DNA of 64,000 nt from DAOUBF01 sp034432795 (GCA_034432795.1 DAOUBF010000086.1:28303-92302), one strand, 5' to 3'. Positions 25,620 through 33,557 are shown, numbered from the stretch's first letter. Notes: generated from the letters alone by a model not told the origin. Program-made: numbers and translations.

Positions 25620-26492
25620 GTGGCGCAGCGCAAATGCCGGCGGGCTGGAAAGAGAGGATATCACACGGATCCCCTGCGCTTCACCCAGCCCGACACGCTC
25701 GTGCCCGACCCCGCCAACCCCCAGAGCCTCAACCGCTATGCCTATGTGCTCAACAACCCCCTCAGGTACACCGACCCGACGGGGCATTGGCCCGCTTGGC
25801 TTGACTTCATCCTGGGCGCCGGTTACCAGTTTATCAATGACATGAGTTGGGGTGTTCCCAACGTCGTCTTTGGCACTGACTGGCAGGAAGACCAAAGTGT
25901 TGCCTTCCAACAGGGTCAGCAATTAGGACGCGATGCAAGCACAGCAGTTGCTACAACCCTGACAGTGGATGGCACATTTAAGGTCGGAACCGGCGTGGCA
26001 GGCCTGGCTGCTGGCACGACTTGTACTGTGGCAACGGCTGGGGGATGCAGTGTGGTTGCTGCGCCAGCGGCAGCGATGGAAGGTGGGCTGATTATAGAGG
26101 GGGCGGCTGAAGCGGCTTATGGCGGGGGCATACTCGCCTATGCCAGCAGTAATCCAACCGAGGGGCCGCGCTACACCGCCCGCAACTTTCGCAGGAATCT
26201 GGAGAATCGCACGCCTATCCCCCAAGGGATGCGGAACGCTCAGGCACATCACATGTTGCCTGAGGCGCTTGAGAAGGAGTTCAGCAGGCTGGGTGTTAAT
26301 GTGCACGATCCTCGTTGGGGGGCGTGGGTGGAAGGGACGCCCCCAGGCACCCATCAGAACTGGAGCTACCGTTATCTTAAGGATTGGCGTATGTGGCTGG
26401 AAAAGAACCCAATGGCTACCCTGGAGCAAATTATCGCTAAAGCGCATGAGATGGGTGTTGAATACAATATCAACTGGAGTTGGCAACCATAA
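25620..26492 (+). CDS. Orphan Rhs core tip with C-terminal SitA6-like (HH motif) toxin domain
   Basis: The first recognisable part (from about 25668) is only the end of an Rhs/YD-repeat core: LRFTQPDTLVPDPANPQSLN followed by RYAYVLNNPLRYTDPTGH. A variable region follows: a small-residue-rich segment (about 110-175), then AQAHHMLPEALEKEF (H210, H211) and GTHQNWSYRYLKDWRMWL. The tail resembles the myxobacterial paralogous toxin family named SitA6 (HH-P, then H-x-N-W). No plausible RBS precedes GTG 25620 and there is no secretion or Rhs shell region, so it is a displaced toxin tip, probably not secreted as encoded. A candidate immunity gene follows after 25 nt. Confidence 0.72.
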   Translation: MAQRKCRRAGKRGYHTDPLRFTQPDTLVPDPANPQSLNRYAYVLNNPLRYTDPTGHWPAWLDFILGAGYQFINDMSWGVPNVVFGTDWQEDQSVAFQQGQQLGRDASTAVATTLTVDGTFKVGTGVAGLAAGTTCTVATAGGCSVVAAPAAAMEGGLIIEGAAEAAYGGGILAYASSNPTEGPRYTARNFRRNLENRTPIPQGMRNAQAHHMLPEALEKEFSRLGVNVHDPRWGAWVEGTPPGTHQNWSYRYLKDWRMWLEKNPMATLEQIIAKAHEMGVEYNINWSWQP

Positions 26493-26517
26493 GCGAAGCG
26501 AGGAGGTGAAATTCATT

Positions 26518-27240
26518 ATGGGGCAGTTTTATAAGATTGACTATATCGAGGCAGCACCCAGCCAGCTATATGCCGGAGGACAGTGGGTCAACGACACGCG
26601 GGAGCATTGTCCCGCTTGTGGTGCTTTCTTGGAATCCACAGAGCCTCCTGAGATTGAGATCCAGTTAAACCACCTGGGGCGCCGCGGGTTTGTGGAGTAT
26701 CTATGGAACTCGCATACCGCGCCGATCTTCCGCGCGGACCTGATTGCCTTATGGCAGGAGATGGGCCTAACTGGCTTTATGATCAAGCCGGTGCGAGTAA
26801 CAGGTTGGTATGAGCACCCACGCAAACCACTGCCGGAAAACATTCCAACCTACTATCGGCTCATGACTACCAGCAAAGCCCAACTCACCGAGCCACCTCC
26901 GGTAAAAGGTCCCTGTCCTATGTGTGGCTTTATAGAATACGCATTTCCCAAGATAAGCACTCATCTACCGAATGGCCTGCGAATAGAGCCGGCGAGTTGG
27001 GAAGGCTCTGACTTTTTTGGCCTAGTGGGGTATGAGTTTATCTTCTGTACACGACGTGTGGCTGAGATCACCCTCAGAGCCGGCTACAATCGGCATATCT
27101 GCTTTGTGCGCGTGGAGGATTACGGCCGGTGGAAAGAATTCAACATTCGGGAGTGGACGCCAAAAGCGTATCAAGAATACGTTGAAAGATTCCTGATCCG
27201 GCGGGTAGAGGATCTGGACAAGCCGACACCAAGGGAGTGA
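26518..27240 (+). CDS. Double-CXXCG motif immunity protein (SitI6-like)
   Basis: A 240-residue protein with two spaced Cys pairs: HCPACGAF (C31, C34) and GPCPMCGF (C133, C136), the layout of the double-CXXCG family known as SitI6 immunity proteins in myxobacteria. The start ATG 26518 has a perfect RBS, AGGAGGTGA, at 26501-26509, unlike the toxin gene upstream. Base composition is clearly less GC-rich than the flanks, which points to horizontal acquisition. Its position right after an HH-motif toxin domain matches the toxin-immunity gene order in Myxococcus. Binding to the toxin is inferred. Confidence 0.75.
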   Translation: MGQFYKIDYIEAAPSQLYAGGQWVNDTREHCPACGAFLESTEPPEIEIQLNHLGRRGFVEYLWNSHTAPIFRADLIALWQEMGLTGFMIKPVRVTGWYEHPRKPLPENIPTYYRLMTTSKAQLTEPPPVKGPCPMCGFIEYAFPKISTHLPNGLRIEPASWEGSDFFGLVGYEFIFCTRRVAEITLRAGYNRHICFVRVEDYGRWKEFNIREWTPKAYQEYVERFLIRRVEDLDKPTPRE

Positions 27241-27276
27241 GTAGAGCTTGCAACCCCTACCCTGTCAGTGTTATAG

Positions 27277-28239
27277 CTACACGACGATCGCCTTGGCAGC
27301 CTGAGTGAGATCACGACAGCTACCGCTAGCCTGTCGGGGCGGGAGCGGTACTACCCGTATGGGCAGGTGCGCTATAACTATGGCAGCACGCCAACGCGGT
27401 ACAACTACACCGGGCAGCGGCTGGACTACACAGGGCTGCTGTACTATGGGGCGCGCTACTACGACCCGACCCTCATGCGCTTCACCCAGCCCGACACGCT
27501 TGTGCCCGACCCCGCCAACCCCCAGAGCCTCAACCGCTATTCCTATGTGCTCAATAACCCCCTCAGGTATACCGACCCCACCGGGCACATTGTCTGTGGC
27601 TTCCAAGGCAGACCCTGCCCTAGTCCTCCGACCTTCACTCCCATCTCTATCCAAACAGGCATCCCCTTCATTGACTACCATGTTGAACTGGTCGTCAATC
27701 TGACCGTCTGTGGCCTGCTCCCCTGCAAAGCCGAAAACGGCGCCATACGCCCCCTGACCCAGGAGGAGTACTTGCAGGCGGCAGCTTTGAACACAGCCAC
27801 GGCTGTACAACCCATGACGGCGGTGGCGGCTGATGAAGCACTCGCATTGGGGAAACAACTCGCGCTGCCTGGCTTTGAGGATATAATAGAGGAGGCAGGC
27901 AAAGACGCTAGTCGCACCATCCGCCATCACATTGCCACCAACAAGAACTGGGTCCGAGATCCACAGTGGTCAAGAGATTTTCAAGAGTTATTCGCCAAAG
28001 GGGGTATGTCCCTGGAGAATGTAGCTAATATTGTGGAATTACCAGCGGAAGTGCACAAGGGGGCGCATTCCCAGGCTTATCACAAGTGGGTGTATCAGCG
28101 GCTCCAAGAGGCGATTGCCGGGTTAGATGACCCGGCTCAGATTCGGGCGGCGTTGGAGGCGCGCCTACGATGGATCGCGGAACAACTTCAGGCTCACCCG
28201 GAATGGCTGAAGAATCCCCCAGTGGGAGGAGGGCGATGA
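27277..28239 (+). CDS. Orphan Rhs core tip with AHH-type nuclease toxin domain (5' truncated)
   Basis: The frame opens right after a TAG at 27274-27276 and reads LHDDRLGSLSEITTATASLS, then YYPYGQVRYNYG and YTGLLYYGARYYDP, then the same PDTLVPDPANPQSLNRY core end as its neighbour. No start is credible before GTG 27367, so the gene is a displaced fragment. The variable C-terminus holds TIRHHIATNKNW and VHKGAHSQAYHKWVYQRL, the pattern of AHH nucleases of the HNH/Endo VII group. The stop overlaps the ATG of the next gene (ATGATG string), typical for toxin-immunity pairs. Confidence 0.75.
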   Translation, partial: LHDDRLGSLSEITTATASLSGRERYYPYGQVRYNYGSTPTRYNYTGQRLDYTGLLYYGARYYDPTLMRFTQPDTLVPDPANPQSLNRYSYVLNNPLRYTDPTGHIVCGFQGRPCPSPPTFTPISIQTGIPFIDYHVELVVNLTVCGLLPCKAENGAIRPLTQEEYLQAAALNTATAVQPMTAVAADEALALGKQLALPGFEDIIEEAGKDASRTIRHHIATNKNWVRDPQWSRDFQELFAKGGMSLENVANIVELPAEVHKGAHSQAYHKWVYQRLQEAIAGLDDPAQIRAALEARLRWIAEQLQAHPEWLKNPPVGGGR

Positions 28240-28832
28240 TGCGGTTCTATGATTGGTCGGCGAATTCCGAGGGGAACAGCGGTGTGCGGCATCTGCACAT
28301 TCGGGGGTGGAAGGACGACCTTGATCTGGCTCAGAGGCTGAATGAGGGGCGTCCTCTGAGGCAGGAAGAATGGGAGCAAGAAGCGCCAGCAGATTGGGAT
28401 GAGGAAGGGCCTTTGATGGACATGCCCTTTAATCCCAACTTTCATCTGCACTCCCCTCGCTTGAGGGCGTTGCTGGAGGGGCTAGGGTTGGGTTCAGAGA
28501 TTCAGTATCTACCCATCCGGATCAGGGGAGAGCAGAGCGGGCGGGAGGTAGGCATCTACTATGTGGCCAACTACCTACGGCGTATCCCCTGCCTGGATCT
28601 GGAACATTCCATCGGGGTTGAGTTCTTTGGTCCAGATTGGATACGGCCAGAGCAGCGGGGGAAAATCGCTGGGGTGTGGAGAGCGGCATTGCGGAAAGAA
28701 GCGATCGGCAATGCTCGTCTGTTTCGGGTGGATGAGTGGCACTACATTGTGGCAGTTCGCGAGGATGTGAAGCGGGCGATGGGGGAGGCGGGGATCACGG
28801 GGTGTTACTTCTTGGAGTTAGAAGTAGTGTAG
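28236..28832 (+). CDS. Imm11/DUF1629-like immunity protein
   Basis: A 198-residue soluble protein overlapping the Rhs tip by 4 nt. The C-terminal part NARLFRVDEWHYIVAVREDV followed by GITGCYFLEL resembles the Imm11 (DUF1629) family, whose members end with an R-x-x-x-(7-10)-v-x-V and a (L/I)TG-x-x-F element. Middle residues YLPIRIRGEQSGREVGIYYV fit the same fold. The overlap with an AHH nuclease domain strongly suggests it protects against that toxin. The assignment is by pattern and context. Confidence 0.65.
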   Translation: MMRFYDWSANSEGNSGVRHLHIRGWKDDLDLAQRLNEGRPLRQEEWEQEAPADWDEEGPLMDMPFNPNFHLHSPRLRALLEGLGLGSEIQYLPIRIRGEQSGREVGIYYVANYLRRIPCLDLEHSIGVEFFGPDWIRPEQRGKIAGVWRAALRKEAIGNARLFRVDEWHYIVAVREDVKRAMGEAGITGCYFLELEVV

Positions 28833-28861
28833 TCTTAGCACTTTAACAACCGACTGCCACC

Positions 28862-28925
28862 ACGGCGACAGCGGCTGGACGGGAGCACGGGGCTATTGTA
28901 CTACGCGCTGCAGCTCGCATGTTTA
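28862..28925 (+). pseudogene. Degenerate Rhs core remnant
   Basis: The short translation RQRLDGSTGLLYYA matches the RYTGQRLDSTGLYYYGARYY part of an Rhs core and then decays. It is a fourth trace of the same core and shows that the island formed by repeated insertion or recombination. The rest of 28833-29068 has only the phd promoter. Confidence 0.55.
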
Positions 28926-28994
28926 TGCCATCTGAATGATCTGCGGATGGCCACCCTCAATTTGAAACAGCCCTGATCCCCGAACTTTTCTCTA

Positions 28995-29024
28995 TTGACA
29001 AATGGCTCTAAGACGATGTATACT
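28995..29024 (+). promoter_or_regulatory. Sigma-A-type promoter of phd/PIN pair
   Basis: TTGACA (28995-29000), 18 nt, TATACT (29019-29024). The expected start is near 29031, where a short CTATAAATAG near-palindrome could be an autoregulatory site. The antitoxin ATG is at 29069. Confidence 0.65.
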
Positions 29025-29068
29025 TGCGACTATAAATAGCTAATCCTGGCCGATGGAGGGCCTGCTTC

Positions 29069-29416
29069 ATGGCAAAGAAAACGAGGATCAGGGTGATTAA
29101 TGCGACCGAGGCCAAGAACCGTTTCGGCGCGATCATTCAACGTGCCTACCTGCGAGAGGAGCACCTGATTATCAAGCGGGGGGGCATCCCGGTGGTGGCG
29201 ATTGTGCCCATGGCCGACTATGAGCGCCTGATCCAACCCGAAGAGTTGCCACCCGAGATCACGGAGGAGGTGAGCGTCAGCACCAGGGAGGAGCGGGCAC
29301 GCCAGCGACTCCTCAGGCTGCTTGAGCGGGTGCACCAGAAAATGCCAGATGTTCCTGAGGAAGAAGCCCAGAGGGACATTGAGGAGGCTATCCGCGCGCT
29401 GCGGGCCGGGACATGA
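29069..29416 (+). CDS. Phd/YefM-family antitoxin
   Basis: A 115-residue protein starting with the Phd/YefM DNA-binding fold: RVINATEAKNRFGAIIQRAY followed by HLIIKRGGIPVVAIVPMADYERL. The C-terminal half is Glu/Arg-rich and probably folds on the toxin. It should repress its own promoter (28995-29024) and neutralise the PIN protein encoded next, with which it overlaps by 4 nt (ATGA). The antitoxin is intact while the toxin has a premature stop. Confidence 0.85.
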   Translation: MAKKTRIRVINATEAKNRFGAIIQRAYLREEHLIIKRGGIPVVAIVPMADYERLIQPEELPPEITEEVSVSTREERARQRLLRLLERVHQKMPDVPEEEAQRDIEEAIRALRAGT

Positions 29417-29859
29417 GGGTGGTGCTGGATACCAACGTGCTGGTAAGTGCCCTGATCGTGAAAGCGGGCAAACCGGCCTAGATTATGCGCCACACCAGCG
29501 CCTTTACCCTCCTCCTGACAGACGAGATTCTCGCAGAGACTGCGGACGTACTTGGCCGCAAACACATCCGCCAACGCTACCCTGTCACCGACGCGGATGT
29601 CAATGCTTATCTCCGAAGCCTCCGGGCCATGGGCACGGTGATCAAGGTAGAAGTACAGGTGGATGTCATCACACGAGACCCGGAGGACAACCGGGTTCTG
29701 GCGCTAGCCCAGGCGGGTGGCGCCGATTACATCGTCTCCGGCGACCCGCACCTGACGGAACTGGAAATCTATGCAGGTATCCCCATCCTCACGCCAGCGC
29801 AGTTCCTTGATATGCTGGCTCGTAGAGAGCAGCCTCCCTCCCTTAAAGAGGGCGAGTAA
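29413..29859 (+). pseudogene. PIN-domain toxin (COG1569-type) interrupted by an amber codon
   Basis: From ATG 29413 the protein reads MRVVLDTNVLVSALIVKAGKPA and then meets TAG at codon 23 (29479-29481); the frame continues with IMRHTSAFTLLLTDEILAETADVL to 29859. Intact relatives usually have GKPAQIL here, so a single C-to-T change (CAG to TAG) explains the stop. The PIN acidic residues (D6 in LDTNVL, E in DEILAE, D in RDPEDNRVLALA and SGDPHL) are all preserved, so the mutation is probably recent. A product starting at ATG 29485 would lack the first catalytic Asp. Confidence 0.82.
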
Positions 29860-29889
29860 ACCATATACCATATAATGAAACACGCGACT

Positions 29890-30072
29890 ATATCCCAGCC
29901 CGACCCCGCCAACCCCCAGAGCCTCAACCGCTACGCCTATGTGCTCAACAACCCCCTCAAGTACACCGACCCCAGCGGGCATATCCTGGCCACCGCGGCC
30001 CTACAACTCACGGTGGGACGCAATTCCGTTGGGGCCGGGCCAACTGGACAGACACCCCTCCAATCGCTATAA
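29890..30072 (+). pseudogene. Third Rhs core tip fragment with short tail
   Basis: PDPANPQSLNRYAYVLNNPL followed by KYTDPSGH repeats the Rhs core end seen at 25.7 and 27.5 kb. It then runs about 30 unremarkable residues to a stop at 30072. There is no toxin domain and no immunity gene, so the cassette is empty or truncated. The promoter of the DUF711 gene lies inside this tail. Confidence 0.75.
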
Positions 30073-30084
30073 TCCCCATCTGTG
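30045..30084 (+). promoter_or_regulatory. Near-consensus promoter giving a leaderless transcript
   Basis: TGGACA (30045-30050), 17 nt, TATAAT (30068-30073). The GTG start codon is at 30082, nine bases after the -10 box, so transcription should begin at or within a base or two of the start codon. No Shine-Dalgarno sequence can fit. Confidence 0.75.
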
Positions 30085-31320
30085 AATATTCGCTCCATTA
30101 CGGCCTTTATTGACCCAGGTTATCCGCCGGTGGAGGAGCGCCTGGCAGAGGCGGGCGCATTTCTGGCGCGGGCGCGTGCCGCGTATGAGGCGGCGGGATT
30201 CCCCGTCCAGACCACGCGGCTGGCGACATTACCCTTTCCCGCGCTCCTCGGCCCTGGCCCGGTGGAACGCGCGGTCCCCCTGGCCAGGGAGATAGAGCGA
30301 TTGTGCCGGGCCTATGGGATAGATTACTGCAGCCTCGGCCCGGTCCTGCCCGATGCCCCGCTGGACTATGTGGAGGTAATCTACGACATCCTCGCCGCCA
30401 CGCAGGATGTCTTCGCCGCCGTCACCATTGCCTCGCCTGATGGCATCCACCTGGCGGCGGTCCAGCAGGCCGCCCACCTCATCCAGGCAGTGTCGCGTAT
30501 CTCACCGGATGGGTTCGGCAACCTGCGACTGGCGGCACTGGCCAACTGCCCGCCCGGCTCGCCGTTCTTCCCCGTCGCCTATCATGGCGGGGGCACGCCC
30601 ACCTTCGCAATTGCTACCGAGGCAGCAGACCTGGCAGTCGCGGCGTTTGAGGCGGCCACCTCGCTGGCCTCCGGCTGGGCCAACCTGGTCACGGCGATTG
30701 AGGCGCATGCCGAACGGCTCGTGGCGGTGGCCGATACGCTGGTGGCGGGGGCCGCTCACACCATCGCCTTTGGCGGCATTGACTTTTCTCTGGCGCCCTT
30801 CCCAGAGGTCACGCGCAGCCTGGGGGCCGCTATGGAGCGGCTGGGCGTGCCGCATGTGGGCGCACAAGGCTCGCTGTTCGCGGCGGCGCTCCTGGCCGAC
30901 GCGCTGGACCGGGCCCGCTTCCCCCGCTGTGGCTTCTCCGGGCTGATGCTGCCTGTGCTGGAGGACGCGGTCCTGGCACAGCGGGCCGCCTCCGGCGACC
31001 TCTCTATCAACGACCTGCTGCTGTACTCGGCGGTGTGCGGCGCCGGGCTGGATACCGTGCCCCTGCCCGGCGACATCAGCGTGGAGGACCTGGCCGCGAT
31101 CCTGCTGGATGTCGCCGCGCTCTCTACACGGCTGGGCAAGCCGCTCACCGCCCGGCTGATGCCCATTCCAGGGTTGCAGGCGGGCGATGTGGTCCGCTTT
31201 GACTTCCCCTACTTTGCGGCCAGCCGCGTGATCGCGCCGAAAGGGGCGGGGCTGGGCCGCCTGCTCCTGGCGGGTGAGCGGCTGATCCTGTTGGGGCCGA
31301 GATGGCGAGACGAGGCATGA
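30082..31320 (+). CDS. DUF711 family protein
   Basis: A 412-residue protein starting VNIRSITAFIDPGYP and matching the DUF711 family through SLGPVLPD, FGNLRLAALANCPPGSPFFP, YHGGG and GIDFSLAPFPE. The function of the family is not established; structures resemble pyruvate-formate-lyase-like barrels. The GTG at 30082 was chosen because it fits both the conserved N-terminus and the leaderless promoter. The next gene starts 76 nt later and may be cotranscribed. Confidence 0.85.
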   Translation: MNIRSITAFIDPGYPPVEERLAEAGAFLARARAAYEAAGFPVQTTRLATLPFPALLGPGPVERAVPLAREIERLCRAYGIDYCSLGPVLPDAPLDYVEVIYDILAATQDVFAAVTIASPDGIHLAAVQQAAHLIQAVSRISPDGFGNLRLAALANCPPGSPFFPVAYHGGGTPTFAIATEAADLAVAAFEAATSLASGWANLVTAIEAHAERLVAVADTLVAGAAHTIAFGGIDFSLAPFPEVTRSLGAAMERLGVPHVGAQGSLFAAALLADALDRARFPRCGFSGLMLPVLEDAVLAQRAASGDLSINDLLLYSAVCGAGLDTVPLPGDISVEDLAAILLDVAALSTRLGKPLTARLMPIPGLQAGDVVRFDFPYFAASRVIAPKGAGLGRLLLAGERLILLGPRWRDEA

Positions 31321-31334
31321 AGGGTTGATGGCTG

Positions 31335-31360
31335 TGCCCCCACAAGGGGGGAGGGAATGA
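31335..31360. repeat. C-rich/G-rich repeat fragment
   Basis: TGCCCCCACAAGGGGGGAGGGA, a short member of the dispersed C-block/G-block family, lies between the DUF711 gene and the next gene. Confidence 0.5.
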
Positions 31361-31396
31361 CAATCCTGCGATCACCTGACACCAGGGAGAGAGGGT

Positions 31397-33076
31397 ATGG
31401 ATATTGAGGGCAAGCATGTACTGGTCTTGGGCGGGTTTGGGCTGGTCGGCTCGGCGGTGTGCCGGGCGCTGCTGGCCGAACGCCCGGCGCGGCTGGTTGT
31501 CGCCAGCCTGTTGCAGGCCGAGGCCGAGGCCGCTGTTGAGCGCTTGCGCCGGGAGTTGATCCCAACGCCTGTGGAGATCATCCCCCTGTGGGGCAATGTC
31601 TTCGTCCGCGCCGAGTACAAAGACATGCCCCGCAGCACATTGATGGCCGATCCGCGCATCCGCTCGCGGGTGCTCGCCGATGTCTTCCAGGAGCTTAATG
31701 AGGACATCTACACGGCCTCATTCCTGGCCCAGGCCATTGAGGGCCGCGCCCCCGGCCTGGACGGCCACCCCGCCGACATCATCGTGGACTGCATTAACAC
31801 AGCGACGGTGTTGGCTTACCAAAATATTTACGATGCCGCCAGCCACCTCCTGGCTCTGGCACGGGAAGAGCGCCAGGGGGGAGTGAGCTGGGCCTTTGAG
31901 CTTGAGGGAATGTTGAGCGTGATCCCCACACCGCAGCTTGTCCGCCATATCCAGATCCTGTATGAGGCCATGAAGCGGGCGGGGACAGGGGCATACATCA
32001 AGGTGGGCACGACAGGCACCGGCGGCATGGGGCTGAACATCCCCTACAGCCACGGCGAGCGGAAGCCCTCGCGGGTGCTGCTCACCAAGTCGGCCATGGC
32101 CGGGGCGCACACGTTGCTGCTCTTCCTCCTGGCGCGGACCCTGGACGCCCCGCCAATTGTCAAGGAGATCAAACCGGCGGCAGCGATCGCCTGGAAGGAG
32201 ATCGCCTATGGGCCGATCCGGCGCGGCGGCCAGCCCATCCCCCTGTACGATTGCCCGCCGGAAGCGGCGTATCCGCTGGAGCAGGCCCTCAGCGGGAAGG
32301 GGAGCTTCGGCCAGCCGACAGAGGACGTGCTGGAATCGGTGTACATTGACACAGGGGAAAATGGCCTGTTTTCGGTGGGGGAGTTCACCGCGCTGAGCAC
32401 GTTGGGGCAGATGGAGTTTGTGACGCCGGAGGAGATCGCCCGCGTGGTCGTGGCTGAGATCAAGGGAGGCAGCACCGGCTTTGATGTCATCGCCGCGCTG
32501 GACAGCGCGGTGATGGGGCCAACCTACCGCGCCGCTTTCCTGCGCAGTGCGGCGCTGACGCGGCTGCACCAGTTGGAGGCGCAACACGGCGTGGAGAGCA
32601 TCGCCTTTGAGATGCTCGGCCCACCGCGCCTGTCCAAGCTGCTATTTGAAGCCGCTCTCATCAAGCGGGCCTGCGGCAGCATCGGGGCCGCGCTTGACCA
32701 GACGCCGGAATCGCTGGCTCAGGCGCTTTTGAGCCAGGTGTCGGCCTCCCCCGACCTGCGGACCCAAGCTATCTCCATCGGCATCCCTATCCTCCTGCCC
32801 GATGGAAGGCGCATGTTGCGCGGGCCAGTGATGAAGGCGCATACGCCAGAGGAGGGCTGGATTGACCTGCGCCCGGAGAACATGGCCCGCTGGCAGGCAC
32901 GGCTCTCCGCCATCCGCGCCGAGATCGCCCAGACGCTGAGCGGCGACACCAGTTCACGCCTGGACCGCATCTTCGCCGACTCCCGCGCCTGGCAAGCCAA
33001 CGACACCTTTGACATCGGCGAAGTGGTCGCCTGGATCTTCATCCACGAGGATGCGGGGCGGCGGGGGAAGGATTAG
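31397..33076 (+). CDS. Large NAD(P)-binding Rossmann protein (SDR/epimerase-like N-terminus)
   Basis: A 559-residue protein. The N-terminus HVLVLGGFGLVGSAVCRALL is an extended-SDR dinucleotide-binding motif, and TVLAYQNIYDAASHLL lies where SDR active-site residues normally occur, although a clear Y-x3-K was not seen. The remaining ~300 residues are not recognised. It is much longer than an ordinary epimerase. It may act with the DUF711 protein, but that is only inferred from adjacency. The RBS is GGGAGAGAGGG. Confidence 0.6.
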   Translation: MDIEGKHVLVLGGFGLVGSAVCRALLAERPARLVVASLLQAEAEAAVERLRRELIPTPVEIIPLWGNVFVRAEYKDMPRSTLMADPRIRSRVLADVFQELNEDIYTASFLAQAIEGRAPGLDGHPADIIVDCINTATVLAYQNIYDAASHLLALAREERQGGVSWAFELEGMLSVIPTPQLVRHIQILYEAMKRAGTGAYIKVGTTGTGGMGLNIPYSHGERKPSRVLLTKSAMAGAHTLLLFLLARTLDAPPIVKEIKPAAAIAWKEIAYGPIRRGGQPIPLYDCPPEAAYPLEQALSGKGSFGQPTEDVLESVYIDTGENGLFSVGEFTALSTLGQMEFVTPEEIARVVVAEIKGGSTGFDVIAALDSAVMGPTYRAAFLRSAALTRLHQLEAQHGVESIAFEMLGPPRLSKLLFEAALIKRACGSIGAALDQTPESLAQALLSQVSASPDLRTQAISIGIPILLPDGRRMLRGPVMKAHTPEEGWIDLRPENMARWQARLSAIRAEIAQTLSGDTSSRLDRIFADSRAWQANDTFDIGEVVAWIFIHEDAGRRGKD

Positions 33077-33493
33077 TTAGCTCACGCCTGTGAAGAGCGG
33101 CCTGACGCGCGGCCAGGCGTGGAGGGTGAAGGCCGCCGCCGCTATCGCCTCCGCCAGACGCCCCAGCAGCAGGATGGACGTGGGCGCCCCCAGCGTTCCC
33201 CCCAGGCCCGCCAGGAGCACACCCAGGTTGAGCAGGCCCAGGGCAACCCAGGCGGGCCGCTCGTCGCCTCGCTCCGGGCCTTGGGGGAAGCGCGGCAGAA
33301 TCCAGAAGGCCACCCCCATCGCCAACTGCACCGTCCAGCCGAAGAGCACAAATTCCACATGCGCCGGCAGCAGGCGCCACAACGCCGGATGCAGAGGCAC
33401 CCCCTTATGAAACAGCATCAAGGCGCCGAAGGTGAACCCCACCAGCAGGTAAATCAGCGCAGCGCGCACGAACCAGACACTGAGACGTGGCAT
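33077..33493 (-). CDS. Four-helix membrane protein, cytochrome-oxidase/NorB-like (paralog A)
   Basis: About 138 residues with four hydrophobic helices. AHVEFVLFGWTVQLAMGVAF followed by WILPRFPQ has the H-x3-F-x-x-G-W-x-x-Q-x3-G-x3-W-x-x-P pattern of a heme-copper oxidase subunit I-like segment. The ATG at 33493 (MPRLSVWFVRAALIYL) aligns with the start of the paralog encoded just upstream. It probably binds or transfers heme, or assists a terminal oxidase or NO reductase; this is inferred. A heptamer array lies just upstream of it. Confidence 0.65.
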   Translation of the reverse strand: MPRLSVWFVRAALIYLLVGFTFGALMLFHKGVPLHPALWRLLPAHVEFVLFGWTVQLAMGVAFWILPRFPQGPERGDERPAWVALGLLNLGVLLAGLGGTLGAPTSILLLGRLAEAIAAAAFTLHAWPRVRPLFTGVS

Positions 33494-33497
33494 AGAC

Positions 33498-33525
33498 AAC
33501 AAACGTCAAATGTCAAACATCAAAC
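33498..33525. repeat. Heptanucleotide array between paralogous membrane genes
   Basis: Units ACAAAC, GTCAAAT, GTCAAAC, ATCAAAC, the same style as the array at 54661-54716. Confidence 0.6.
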
Positions 33526-33557
33526 GAAGACGGATGCACCTCTGTCCTTCGCCTCCG

